DNA from: Aphis gossypii
Lineage: Eukaryota > Arthropoda > Insecta > Hemiptera > Aphididae
DNA: 64,000 nucleotides
Assembly (NCBI RefSeq): GCF_020184175.1
Contig: NC_065533.1
Coordinates: 54,660,351 to 54,724,350 of the forward strand
Direction: 5' to 3'
The notes below the pieces were generated by a model. That model was not told where the DNA came from. It was given only the letters and a program-made list of their open reading frames with translations, and did not search any database. This document shows, piece by piece, positions 12,301-22,768 of the stretch. Every line of letters starts with the position of its first letter. Within the stretch, counting starts at the first letter, position 1. A program made the translations under genes and the position numbers.

Positions 12301-13042
12301 CATCATTGTAGATCAATACATTTATCACTTCGTTAAGAATATAAAAGGAAACCAGCAACAAATCATAACTATACGGAAATTTTTTCATAAAGAAACCTGA
12401 GCTTGACATAAGAATAACAATTTTAATTTATGAAAAATCCTTTAGTTTACATTATACTAACCTATAGTATTAGAACCACCTATTAGTGCTCTTATTATTG
12501 TTATTTATAAGTTCAAAATAAAATTAAAACTGGTCTAAAAATAATAAAACCATTAAATATAATACTTAAAATATAATTATAATAAATTTAATATGGAAAA
12601 GCAGTTTGAAGCATTACAGGTAGTACAAATAGTGCAAAATTATGTTCATATTAGTTTAATAGTAAATTACCTACAGTAATTATAGATAAGAACCTAAGAG
12701 TATCAAAAGCATAACTAAACGACAAGTAAATCGAACAAATTCAGATTTCAATTTAAGAGTTAAAGAATTCTATTAAGTATATCGGTGTTTTTATCTTACC
12801 TACCAAAATTTTTCAATACCTAAAACAACTTGTTTGTATTATAATGAATAGTATGTAATATAGATAGTAAATGCCACATTTTTGGAAATAATTATATCAT
12901 ACTACAGTAGTATTATGAAGTATTTATACGACTATACCTACATAGTACATAATGATTAGGTACCTAATACCTTTTTTAGGGTTAATGTGGATAAAAAATC
13001 TAACAAACAGACATATAGGTAATTTTAATTAGTTCAGCATAG
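12301..13042. other. AT-rich sequence upstream of the tRNA, no gene seen
   Basis: No open frame or repeat was recognised. Its right boundary is the exact start of tRNA-Asp. The sequence just before the tRNA (AGTTCAGCATAG) is unlike that before the internal tRNA copies, so this is the outer edge of the tandem array. Confidence 0.5.
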
Positions 13043-13114
13043 TCCTCGGTAGTATAGTGGTAAGTATCCCCGCCTGTCACGCGGGAGACCAGGGTTCGAT
13101 TCCCCGCCGGGGAG
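13043..13114 (+). tRNA. tRNA-Asp (anticodon GTC)
   Basis: This is a 72-nt tRNA with acceptor stem TCCTCGG/CCGGGGA plus discriminator G, anticodon stem CCCGC/GCGGG with loop CTGTCAC (anticodon GTC), and T loop TTCGATT. It closely resembles insect tRNA-Asp. The acceptor and anticodon stems are fully paired, counting one G-T wobble. The T stem has one A-C mismatch (CAGGG/CCCCG), so function is likely but not certain. The B-box GGTTCGATTCC is intact. It is the first and best-preserved of four tRNA copies, which sit at the start of every macro-unit. Confidence 0.88.
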
Positions 13115-13119
13115 GAAAA

Positions 13120-13125
13120 TTTTTT
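13120..13125 (+). terminator. Pol III T-run terminator after tRNA-Asp
   Basis: A run of six T starts 5 bp past the tRNA 3' end, followed by a second T-run a few bases on. This is the usual RNA polymerase III stop. The T-run is retained after all internal tRNA copies. Confidence 0.7.
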
Positions 13126-13499
13126 GCATTTTTTCATCTTGAATTTTTTTCTATCTATGACTTTAGGAAATGTTTTAATTTGTATACTATAAAACTGGTA
13201 ATATTATACATATTTAATTCTAAAACATATTTTTTATTTGTATAACAATAAACAGCGCCAGGTACAATTAAAAATTTCGCATTGGGGTACATCAGTGAAA
13301 TAGGTAACTAAAAAATTTACGATTTCGAGATAATTGAGTTTTGAAGTTTTTAATATCTTGAGTCGGTGATAAAAGTAAATGTTTGAAACTTTGTTATTAT
13401 ATTATATTATTATTTATAGTAAATATTTTATACAAATGTACTATATAGGTATATAAGTACGTTTAAATACTATTGAACAATTAAACAATGTTTTAGATT

Positions 13500-13760
13500 C
13501 TGAACGGAGTGATTGATTTTACAATGATGTGTGTGTTTTTTTGTGTTTGTCGTCTGCGTACACCATAACTTGTCGAAATAATGATTCCGATGGCAAAGTG
13601 AATATCTCTGGTGCATTATAGAAATTAAAAGTAAGAAATTCCCAGTAATTTTCAAAAGAATCGGGAAAAACTACCAAATAGTGACGGAAAACGGGAATTT
13701 TTACGTAAAACATTTCTAAAATTTAATATATATAAACCCACAGATGACGGATATGTGATT
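13500..13760 (-). repeat. Dispersed repeat (TATAATGCACCA family) in U1 spacer
   Basis: Reverse complement of the copy at 8600-8870, including the CATAACTTGTCGAAATAATG and TGGTGCATTATAG segments and a GT tract. Equivalent segments recur in U2, U3 and U4. Its outer edge runs into the P-type element insertion site at 13786. Confidence 0.75.
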
Positions 13761-14068
13761 ATACCTAATTCTTTGTTTGTAATACCCTTAGATCATATAC
13801 TATGGATGGAGCCATTTCCCGATATATTGAAGCACATATAAGCGACAAGTCTCTGACATAGATGTATGATGTGCGCATGCGTGAAGCAAACCGTCGCATA
13901 TTTAGTTGCTGACCGCTGATTGATAATTGATATTTAAAACATCGCGCGTGTTTCAAAATAAAAATTAAATACCGACTACTGTGATAATATATTTAAAATA
14001 AATTAGACACGTTACACATAATATGTATTTACTAATAAAAATAAAACATAAAAATTATTAAATACTGT

Positions 14069-14296
14069 CTATTGGTTTTTAAATAAAATTAATTTTGTAT
14101 AATTTCTTCTAACATTTTTTCCAGTTATTGAAAGTGTATGCATTTTTCCAAAATGATGAAGTCTTAATGTTATATAATAATCAATAATAAGCAGTAACAA
14201 TTGACTACGATGGTTGTCAAATACATCTTGATTGAATAGGTGATCTTTCATAGGAGTAGAGTTAAATATTGTGGAATCTTGGCTTACTTCAATCAT
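14069..14296 (-). pseudogene. P-type transposase, C-terminal tail
   Basis: This 75-codon frame encodes LHHFGKMHTLSITGKN and ends with TKLILFKNQ, the usual end of THAP9/P-type transposases. It lies directly downstream of the core frame, separated by about 40 bp with a 14-base homopolymer (T on plus, A on coding strand). The gap may be a small intron, since a CAG acceptor occurs just before the tail, or a frameshift in the homopolymer. Confidence 0.75.
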
Positions 14297-14334
14297 ACTT
14301 TTTACTGATAATATGTGTTTTATATTTTTTTTTT

Positions 14335-16251
14335 TTAAATATCATCTGAGTTTATTCTTATAACATATTCAGTTGCTAAACACACTTTATGAACATCTGA
14401 CGACACATTTATCAATTTTCCTCGAGTTTTTAATTTAAGAAGTATCGAAGTATCTTGATTTTGTTCCTCTACTAAACACGAATCACATATATCACATAAA
14501 TATTTTTTCTTTCGAATTTTTCGAACAATGAAACCACTAGTGTATTTTACAACATCTATTATGTAGTCTTCCAAACTAGGCATTCGATAATCATAATCAT
14601 GATCAATATTATTAAATATATTATTTTCTTCTCCATTATTTAATGTATCATTATTACAAATAGCATTAGCATCTTTTCTTTTATTAGCTCCAACAAATAA
14701 AATACAAGATGTGTCTAACTGGGTACAATTTCCATACATTGATCCACTGATTTCATGTCTCACAAGTAATCTCTTATAAGCAGTCCTGAATTGTACAGCA
14801 TTTGGGTTATTATTAAAACCACCTCTACTTCTAAGAGCACGAAAAAATACCTCCAAGTGATCTTGGCTCAATTTGTAGCTGAGTAAAAATGACATTCCAT
14901 CCTTTTCAACAGCTCTATAAACATTTATTAAATTTTCAAGACAAATTATTAAACCCAAAAAACCTGTTTTTCTTTGACTTTTAAGTAATAACTCTTCATC
15001 AGTGTCTAAGTTTTTTTGGTACCTCAAACCTTCAACATAACTTTTAAACTGATCAAGTAAGTCTATTATTCGCTGTAAATTCTTTTCATTTACTGGAAAA
15101 GAATAGTCTCCTTTTGCCAATTTATTCCTGCAATTACAGACATCAAAAACATCATTGAATATTTTACAAAAATCAGCAGTAGGTTTTGCGTTTGGTATCA
15201 AATTTAGTTGTTCACAAAATAATAAACTGGAACTAACACTTGAACTTAATGTTTGAACTGCTAGCCTTACACTCATCTTGTTTTCAAAATAATTAATATG
15301 ATTTTTTTTTAGTTTGTTTGCGGCGTGTAATCCTTTAGTTTCTTGTATACTTTGTAACATTTCTATATGATGCCATTTAATTTGTTCACCAACAGGGTTA
15401 ATTATTACCTTTTTTTCACCTAGAGTATTTCTGACTAATTTTAACATGTGTACAGCATCCCAAAATATATAAATAATCTTTTCATTTTTAGAACCAGGAA
15501 ATTCTGGAACTGATATCCATGGCTTGAATTCTGATGAAAAATAATCAAAATTAGCACCTAAAATTTTGCACATAGAGATGTTACATGGCGCTCCATTAAA
15601 TGTAATAGAATAGCATTTTGCTCCAGTTTCAAAAAATATTTCAAGGCATTTCTTTAATAAATTAGCTCTTTCACTTCCTGAAAAACTGTTGATTAGGAAG
15701 TAGCCTAATGGTACTTTCCAATGACCATTTATACATACTGCAAGAAAAACAAGTGCATTTGTAGCTTCTTGTATATTATCAACTTGTTCTTGAGTAGTTC
15801 CCAAGTCAACACCTCCATAAAATTTTCCATTAAGATAAGTAATTTGTTTTCTAATTGACATTTCATCAATCACAATGTTACATATCACTGGATTAACAGA
15901 TTCACTTACCCGTTGAGTTATACTTTGAAATGCTTCTTTAGTAAAGCCAGGCTCACCGTCTATAACCGAATACCATTTCTTTAAAATATTAGGGTGAGGC
16001 AAAAGATTCTTGAACGTTTTTCTAACAAATAAATATGCTTTGGATGAATAAAATTGTAAAGTTAGTGCGAAGGAACGAAGAGCTGGCGAATATTTGGTGT
16101 TACGTGATTTAAGGTTTCTATTTATTGTTTCTTTAATTGGGTCAGCTAATTTATTCTGAAATTCAAAATTAAGTAAATCAAGCAAACAAGTATGATCATG
16201 AATAATAAATATTAAACCATATATATTAAAAACATTTATAGAGTAGAACAC
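14335..16251 (-). pseudogene. P-type (THAP9-like) transposase core
   Basis: This long open frame (638 codons) encodes the RNase H-like catalytic and GTP-binding insertion regions of a P-element transposase, which excises and integrates element DNA. Visible blocks are VIDEMSIRKQ (residues 128-136, catalytic Asp129), GGVDLG (146-151), WDAVHMLKLVRN (264-275), and SQDHLEVFFRALRSRGG (462-478) carrying Asp464 and Glu467. The second catalytic Asp, normally in a DGA..N block, is Asn219 here (TFNGAPCNIS; codon at 15595-15597), which predicts loss of activity. The exon probably begins at NKLADPIK (residue 33), just after a TTTCAG acceptor on the minus strand. The first roughly 33 codons would then be intron read-through and the Met at 16251 not a real start. 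The THAP zinc finger is not in this frame. Confidence 0.88.
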
Positions 16252-16624
16252 TTAGTTTTGTTAAAATACAATTAGTCTGAAAACAAAAAAAAAAACAAAA
16301 TAAGATACAACATATACAACATATACAACATATACAACATACACAAAAAAGTATCTATTTTAGATACAAGATACAATTAGCAAATTTAAAAAGATACAAA
16401 TGTATCTTATCTACACATATTAAATACGTACTTTGTTAAAAAAAACAATTAGTCTCATAAAAAATATTTAAATAGTTGAATACTTAGCTTTGTTAAAATA
16501 CAATTAGTTTAAAAACAAAAAAAAAAACAAAATAAGATACAACATATACAACATACACAAAAAAGTATCTATTATAGATACAAGATACAATTCGCAAATG
16601 TTAAATTATAACATCTATCTAATC
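16250..16624. repeat. Internal tandem duplication in the P-type element
   Basis: A segment of about 220 bp is duplicated. It includes TTGTTAAAATACAATTAGT, a long A-run, an ACAACATAT microsatellite (16307-16341), AAAAGTATCTATT and TACTTTGTTAAAAAA. Copy 1 spans about 16250-16478. Copy 2 starts about 16482, is cut at 16624 by the hAT element, and resumes at 19117-19180. It probably lies in a transposase intron. Confidence 0.75.
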
Positions 16625-19108
16625 CAGTGGCGTATTTGAGGGGGGGGGGCAACAGGGGCATTTGCCCCCCCCGAAACTTTTTTTTACGCAAAATACGTTA
16701 GCACTAAGCTATTATAAAAAGTTAAATTTCATTATTATAATATTATATCATATCGTGAAGAAGGTAATATTTTAGATGATAGTGTTTCCTCTGTTAACAT
16801 GGGCAATTTTCGTGAACTTCTAAAATATAGAATACTTGGTGGTGATTCTACTTTAGAAAATCATTTAACAACTACTCATTCAAAAGCAACATATATTAGC
16901 CCTGTAGTCCAAAATGAATTAATAGATTGTTGTAAACAAATAATAACCCAACAAATTTTACATGAAGTAAAAGAATCAAAATATTACAGTATTTTATTTG
17001 ACGAAACTACTGATATGAGTCATGTTTCTCAAATGAGTCTTATTTTGAGGTATGTTAAGAAAGGTGTAATTCAAGAAAACTTTATTGCATTTATTGATTG
17101 TCATACATATATGTATGGTAAAAATAAAACAGTTGATTCTAATGAACATAACATCCAAGATACTACTCCTAAGACTGTCATAGAACCAAAATTAACTGGT
17201 GAAATTTTGGGCAATACTGTTCTTAAGGTATTGAAACATTTTTCTTTAGACCCTCAATACTGTGTTGGAGTAGGTACAGATGGATGTTCTGTAATGGTAT
17301 CTTCTATCAAAGGAGCTATTAAAACAATACAATCAGTTGCTAAAAATGCTGCACGTTGTTCTTGTGCTAATCATGCATTAAATTTAGCCATTTCTAAATC
17401 ATCAACAGTTCAAAGTATAAGAAATAGTGTTGGTCTTGTAAAAGAAATTGTTTCATTTTTTAATATGTCTGCAAAAAGAAACTTTGTTCTAAAATCAGTT
17501 TTAAATGGAAAGCCTCACTTAAAAAGTCTATGTGAAACGAGATGGACGGACCGCCATGATAGCATAGCAATTTTTAAATGTTCAATGTCTGACATTATAG
17601 AAGCCTTGACCAATATATCAGAATGGAATGAATTAGATTCATCATCTAAAGCCAAAACTCTTTTAACAGCTATGTGTACATGTGAATTTATAATTTCAAT
17701 TAATGCCCTATCTAACATATTAAGTGTAACAGCTCCTATAAGTAGAATACTTCAAGGCATTGACAATGATGTATTAGCTGCATTTGAATGTATTAAAAAT
17801 GTAGTAACTATTTTGGAAAATATGCGTACAAATTGTGATACAGTATTTAAGCAAATTTTTGAAGAGATCTGTTCATTAATGAAAAACTTTGAAATTGAAG
17901 TAAAAACTCCAAGGTTATCTAAACGTCAAACTCAACGTTCTAATCACCCATCTGAAAATACTGAAGATTTTTATAGGGTGTCTCTATTTATACCATTGGT
18001 GGAAAATTTATTAGAAGATTTAAAGTTACGGTTTTTAAGTAAACAAAACCAGACAATAACAATTTTGAGTCAAGAGTCAACTTATACCAAAATTTATTGT
18101 AGATGTAAATGATGAAAAGATTGACTCAATAGTATCAATTATGAAAAATGGTTATAAATTTGATGATGATTTATTAGAACTATTGGAAGAATCACAATTA
18201 AAATCAGAAATACAACTATGGAAAGAAAAGTGGAAAACAATAAAAAATGAAAGTAATTATGTAATAATAATTTACTATGAAATAATTATATTATGAAATT
18301 ATAAGCTTTAATTGTGTTTCAGGTGGAGAAGTAATAAAAGATGCATTAACAGCTATTGACCAATGTAGTGGTATACTGTACCCAAATATTAAAAAAATGT
18401 TATATATAATTGCTTGCTTGCCTATTACTGTTGCCTCTGCTGAACGTAGTTTTTCGACACTAAGAAGGTTTGATCATACTTTTTTCATTAAATTTAAACT
18501 AATATAACACAACATTTACATTTATTGTAATATTGTATTATACTAATGAGTTTAATCACTTTTATTAGCTTTACCGCATATCACTGATAATTTTTAAGTA
18601 TAATTTGAATTAATTCTTCATAGTAATTTTCTTATCTGCTATAACTGGCCAATTTTATACCATGTCCAAATAGTGATTTGCTTATTTGCTTATGCATGAT
18701 AATTTTATTATTTTGTTATGCTTTGCTTTTTCAACTTAGGTTAAAAACTTGGTTGCGGTCAAACATGGGGCAAGATCGTTTAGTTGGATTGGCTTTACTA
18801 AATATACACAGGAACAGGGACATAAAAATAGATGAAGTTATTGATATGTTTGCTGCCACAAAAAAAAGAAATATTGACTTAATAATATAATTATTTTTTT
18901 ACTAATTGAACTATTTTAGTACCTATTGACTGTTTATTATTTTATATTATTATATTGTTTTTAGGATTATAACTGTATACAAGTAAGAATCATGTCTAAC
19001 AACGAATAAAGTACCTATTGCATTAAAATTTCCTTAAATTGTAACAGTGAGAGATTTTTGACTTTTGTATTTTGCCCCCCCTGAAAAATTATCTCAAATA
19101 CGCCACTG
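16625..19108 (+). mobile_element. hAT transposon (2.48 kb), nested in the P-type element
   Basis: The element begins CAGTGGCGTATTTGAG and ends CTCAAATACGCCACTG, a perfect 16-bp inverted repeat, and is flanked by a perfect 8-bp duplication ATCTAATC (16617-16624 and 19109-19116). A run of ten G follows the left repeat, and C-runs lie at both ends (about 16664-16671 and 19075-19081). It carries one transposase gene in the plus orientation with two introns. Intact ends and duplication indicate recent insertion, after the P-type element was in place. Confidence 0.96.
16733..18890 (+). pseudogene. hAT transposase (ZMYM/DUF4371-type), frameshifted
   Basis: The main frame is 16799-18112 (437 codons from the first Met) and is open upstream to about 16733 (SYREEGNILDD). 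Visible hAT features are ILFDETTD (catalytic Asp68), GVGTDG (Asp161), CANHALNLA (CxxH, Cys189/His192) and CETRW (Trp249). A frame change near 18075-18095 moves the reading to IPKFIVDVNDEKIDSI and on to WKTIKNE. A 70-bp intron (18253-18322, GT-AG) leads to GEVIKDALTAIDQCSG and LPITVASAERSFSTLRR, the hAT dimerisation domain with the catalytic Glu. A 272-bp intron (18468-18739) leads to LKTWLRSNMGQDRLVGLALL and a stop at 18888-18890. All catalytic residues remain, so the frameshift is the main visible lesion. An N-terminal BED/TTF zinc finger is not seen. It would cut and paste DNA bearing the CAGTGGCG ends. Confidence 0.9.
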
Positions 19109-19179
19109 ATCTAATCTACATATCTTAGACAGGTACTTTGTTAAAAAAACAATTAGTCTCATAAAAAACATGAAATAAT

Positions 19180-19595
19180 ATTATAAAGGCTGTAAAACAC
19201 TAAGTACCAAGATTTCATCATGTGCATTTTCAGTAATTAAATTATTATTTTTCAAGTGCTTGAATAGAGCTTCTAGGGATGATAATTTATTTCTTAGTCT
19301 TCTAACAGTTTGGTTTAAATTTTAAATTTTTTTTTGTTGAACCAATATTTGAAGCTTAGCTTTTTTAAAGTGACATTTTGATTTTCTTGGAGTTAATAGA
19401 TCTGGAGTTTTAATATCTCCAACAAAACACTTTCTTTTTCGCTTATGTTTAGGCGTTTCTAATAAAAAATTGAAAATTCATATGAATATGTTTTTAATCA
19501 ATAATTGTGAAATAATTATTAATACATACCATAAATCAATGGTTCAGTTTGAATTATTGTTTGAATAGATGCTGAAGTAGATGGCATACACATAA
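19180..19595 (-). pseudogene. P-type transposase, N-terminal linker and coiled coil
   Basis: On the minus strand an exon at about 19583-19527 (MCMPSTSASIQTIIQTEPLI) splices over a short GT-AG intron to ETPKHKRKRKCFVGDIKTP. The reading continues LLTPRKSKCHFKKAKLQILV, then meets a stop in an A/T tract near 19325, and resumes with RRLRNKLSSLEALFKHLKNN. This is the basic linker and leucine-rich coiled coil that precede the catalytic core in THAP9-like transposases. The Cys2-CysHis THAP finger normally in front is absent, and the exon starts only about 30 bp from the terminal repeat. The nested hAT separates this part from the core. Confidence 0.75.
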
Positions 19596-19617
19596 TTTGA
19601 TTAATATATGATCTAAG

Positions 19618-20760
19618 GTAATACCTCAGAATAATTCTATCGTAATAATATGTTATCAAATAGTGATAAACTGATGACTGATAATGATAACAACGGGTAT
19701 ATTATGTTAATAATTTAAATAAAAAACCGACACGACAACACTAAAAACAAATGAAATAAAAAAAATTCTATTCTAAGATTCATCAGACAGTACCTGATCG
19801 CCTACAATATATTTCAAAACATATAAATATATCAATACAATTTATCAGTCAAAATTATGAACACCGTATGAGCAACCGTGAAAAGGTAAGGTAGTGCTAG
19901 TGAAGTACAGGTAAAATAAATAAATGGTAAGAATATTACAAAATATTTTTATTATTTTGTAAGTTTTCAATAAATGATATTCTACTGCCGTCATTGATTA
20001 TAGCTCAGGCTATAGTACATTGCTCTTATGATATAAGATATACAGAAATACGGGACTAGACTATTTTTAATTTAACAACCCTACTGTTTAAGTATATAGG
20101 TAATATGATCAACAATTAAATAAAACAAAGATACATAAGTGAACTCCAATTAATCATATTTAATTTCAGATAGAAAAGAGGAACAGCTGGGCGATTCCAG
20201 TAAAATCCATAACAGCAAAGCAGTAATCTATCAATTGTGAGCAAACTTAATCACACAGAATTCAATCTGAAGCCATAAGTCAACGTAAAACTAAATGAAC
20301 AATAAGGAACTAAACTACTTTTAATAACTTGTTGAGACATAAGGTAACAAAAAATAATCGTATTCCATTTCAGATTGACAAGATAAACGGCTGGAAAATT
20401 TCAGCAAAGTAGATACAGGGGAAAAAAACACATCTAGCAGCAATAATCAGCATATACACATAACAAAAAACAAGAAAATCAAAAGTGGAAAACAGGATCA
20501 AGACGACCAGCAGAAGATTAATTTCATTTGATACAAAACCTGTAACATTTGCACTACTTTCAATAATACACAGTTGAAACTAAAATCAATAGAACCCTTT
20601 TTAAATATACAGTAACTATAATAATGCTTATTGAATAAAATGATAAAAATAGTATAAAAAAAACAATAAAATCATATTATCACTTTGTATATGTGTGAAA
20701 ATATGACAAATTAACTTTAAATGTGCTCATAAAATAACTAAGTTTCCACTTTAATCAGAT
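19618..20760. repeat. L flank of U1
   Basis: This near-constant block between the tRNA spacer and the satellite array recurs at about 25132-26275 (U2), 37823-38990 (U3), 44083-45240 (U4) and, inverted, at 7441-8590 (copy 0). It contains two related segments about 205 bp apart, each opening with a pyrimidine-rich TTTCAGAT acceptor-like site (near 20166 and 20370) and carrying CAGCTGG/CGGCTGG, plus donor-like AAAAGGTAAGG near 19881. No long open frame spans it. The side next to the array contains a highly diverged satellite monomer. Confidence 0.8.
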
Positions 20761-22768
20761 AAAACTATAACCGTTGGAATCATTTTAAAATTTAAAGTAA
20801 CTATAATAATACATATTGAGTAAAATGAATATATTAAATTTTAAAAAACAAATAAAATGTTATTGTCAACTCTTATTACGTGTAAATATGACAATTTTAC
20901 TTTTAATTTTCTAATAAAAATGTATGTATTTATTTTAAACACTTGAAACCTAAACCATTAGAATCATTTTTAAATTTTAAGTAACTATAAAAATACATAT
21001 TGAGTAAGATGTATATATTAAGTTTTAAAAAACAAATAAAATGTTATTATCAACTCTTATTACGTGTAAATATGACAATTTTACTTTTAATTTTCTAATA
21101 AAAATTTAAGTATTTATTTTACACACTTGAAACCTAAACCATTAGAATCATTTTTAAATTTAAAAAATCTATAATACTACTTATTGAGTAAAATGAATGT
21201 ATTAAATTTTAAAAAACAAATAAAATGTTATTATCAACTCTTATTACGTGTAAATATGACAACTTTACTTTTAATTTTCTAATAAAAATTTATGTATTTG
21301 TTTTAAACACTTGAAACCTAAACCATTAGAATCATTTTTAAATTTTAAGTAACTATAAAAATACATATTGAGTATGATGTGTATATTAAATTTTAAAAAA
21401 CAAATAAAATGTTATTGTCAACTCTTATTACGTGTAAATATGACAATTTTACTTTTAATTTTCTAATAAAAATGTATGTATTTATTTTAAACACTTGAAA
21501 CCTAAACCATTAGAATCATTTTTAAATTTTAAGTAACTATAAAAATACATATTGAGTAAGATGTATATATTAAGTTTTAAAAAACAAATAAAATGTTATT
21601 ATCAACTCTTATTACGTGTAAATATGACAATTTTACTTTTAATTTTCTAATAAAAATTTATGTATTTATTTTAAACACTTGAAACCTAAACCATTAGAAT
21701 CATTTTTAAATTTTAAGTAACTATAAAAATTCATATTGAGTAAAATGAATATATTACATTTAAAAAAACAAATAAAATGTTATTATCAACTCTTATTACG
21801 TGTAAATATGACAATTTTACTTTTAATTTTCTAATAAAAATTTAAGTATTTATTTTACACACTTGAAACCTAAACCATTAGAATCATTTTTAAATTTAAA
21901 AAATCTATAATACTACTTATTGAGTAAAATGAATGTATTAAATTTTAAAAAACAAATAAAATGTTATTATCAACTCTTATTACGTGTAAATATGACAACT
22001 TTACTTTTAATTTTCTAATAAAAATTATGTATTTGTTTTAAACACTTGAAACCTAAACCATTAGAATCATTTTTAAATTTTAAGTAACTATAAAAATACA
22101 TATTGAGTATGATGTATATATTAATTTTAAAAAACAAATAAAATGTTATTGTCAACTCTTATTACGTGTAAATATGACAATTTTACTTTTAATTTTCTAA
22201 TAAAAATGTAGGTATTTATTTTAAACACTTGAAACCTAAACCATTAGAATCATTTTTAAATTTTAAGTAACTATAAAAATACATATTGAGTAAGATGTAT
22301 ATATTAAGTTTTAAAAAACAAATAAAATGTTATTATCAACTCTTATTACGTGTAAATATGACAATTTTACTTTTAATTTTCTAATAAAAAATAGAGTATT
22401 TATTTTACACACTTGAAACCTAAACCATTAGAATCATTTTTAAATTTTAAGTAACTATAAAAATACATATTGAGTAAGATGTATATATTAAATTTTAAAA
22501 AACAAATAAAATGTTATTATCAACTCTTATTACGTGTAAATATGACAATTTTACTTTTAATTTTCTAATAAAAAATAGAGTATTTATTTTACACACTTGA
22601 AACCTAAACCATTAGAATCATTTTTAAATTTTAAGTAACTATAAAAATACATATTGAGTAAAATGTATATATTAAATTTAAAAAAACAAATAAAATGTTA
22701 TTATCAACTCTTATTACGTGTAAATATGACAATTTTACTTTTAATTTTCTAATAAAAATTTAAGTATT
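20761..22768 (+). repeat. Satellite array S1, about 11 monomers
   Basis: About eleven 184-bp monomers, almost all of the subtype with TAAGTAACTATAAAAATACA. The conserved core is GTGTAAATATGACAATTTTA. Pairs and longer groups repeat (compare 20870-21330 with 21420-21880 and 21990-22240), indicating recent multi-monomer duplication. The right edge reads TTTAAGTATTCATTCTAATC, as in all arrays. Confidence 0.93.

Larger units (their letters stand above)
13787..19617 (-). mobile_element. P-type (THAP9-like) DNA transposon, carrying a nested hAT
   Basis: The ends are inverted: CTTAGATCATATA at 13787-13799 and its complement TATATGATCTAAG ending at 19617. A perfect 8-bp target duplication GTAATACC lies at 13779-13786 and 19618-19625, the duplication size known for P elements. 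The uninterrupted site (TTTGTAATACCTCAGAATAA) is present in U2 (about 25134), U3 (about 37825) and U4 (about 44085). The interior encodes a P-type transposase on the minus strand in pieces (N-terminal 19180-19595, core 14335-16251, tail 14069-14296). Without the hAT and its target duplication the element is about 3.34 kb. The visible inverted repeat is only 13 bp, shorter than the Drosophila P repeat. Confidence 0.93.

Noticed and set aside
13057..13245. 62-aa plus-strand ORF beginning MVSIPACHAGD, and similar ones at 24374 and 43324
   Set aside because: They are translations across the tRNA-Asp or tRNA-like sequence and its T-rich downstream region, not proteins.
13519..13713. 64-aa ORF MFYVKIPVFRHYLVV repeated in each unit and in copy 0
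   Set aside because: It lies in the dispersed repeat. The diverged relative at 12085-12300 does not keep the frame, so conservation reflects the DNA repeat.
17515..17718. 67-aa minus-strand ORF
   Set aside because: Antisense shadow of the hAT transposase gene.
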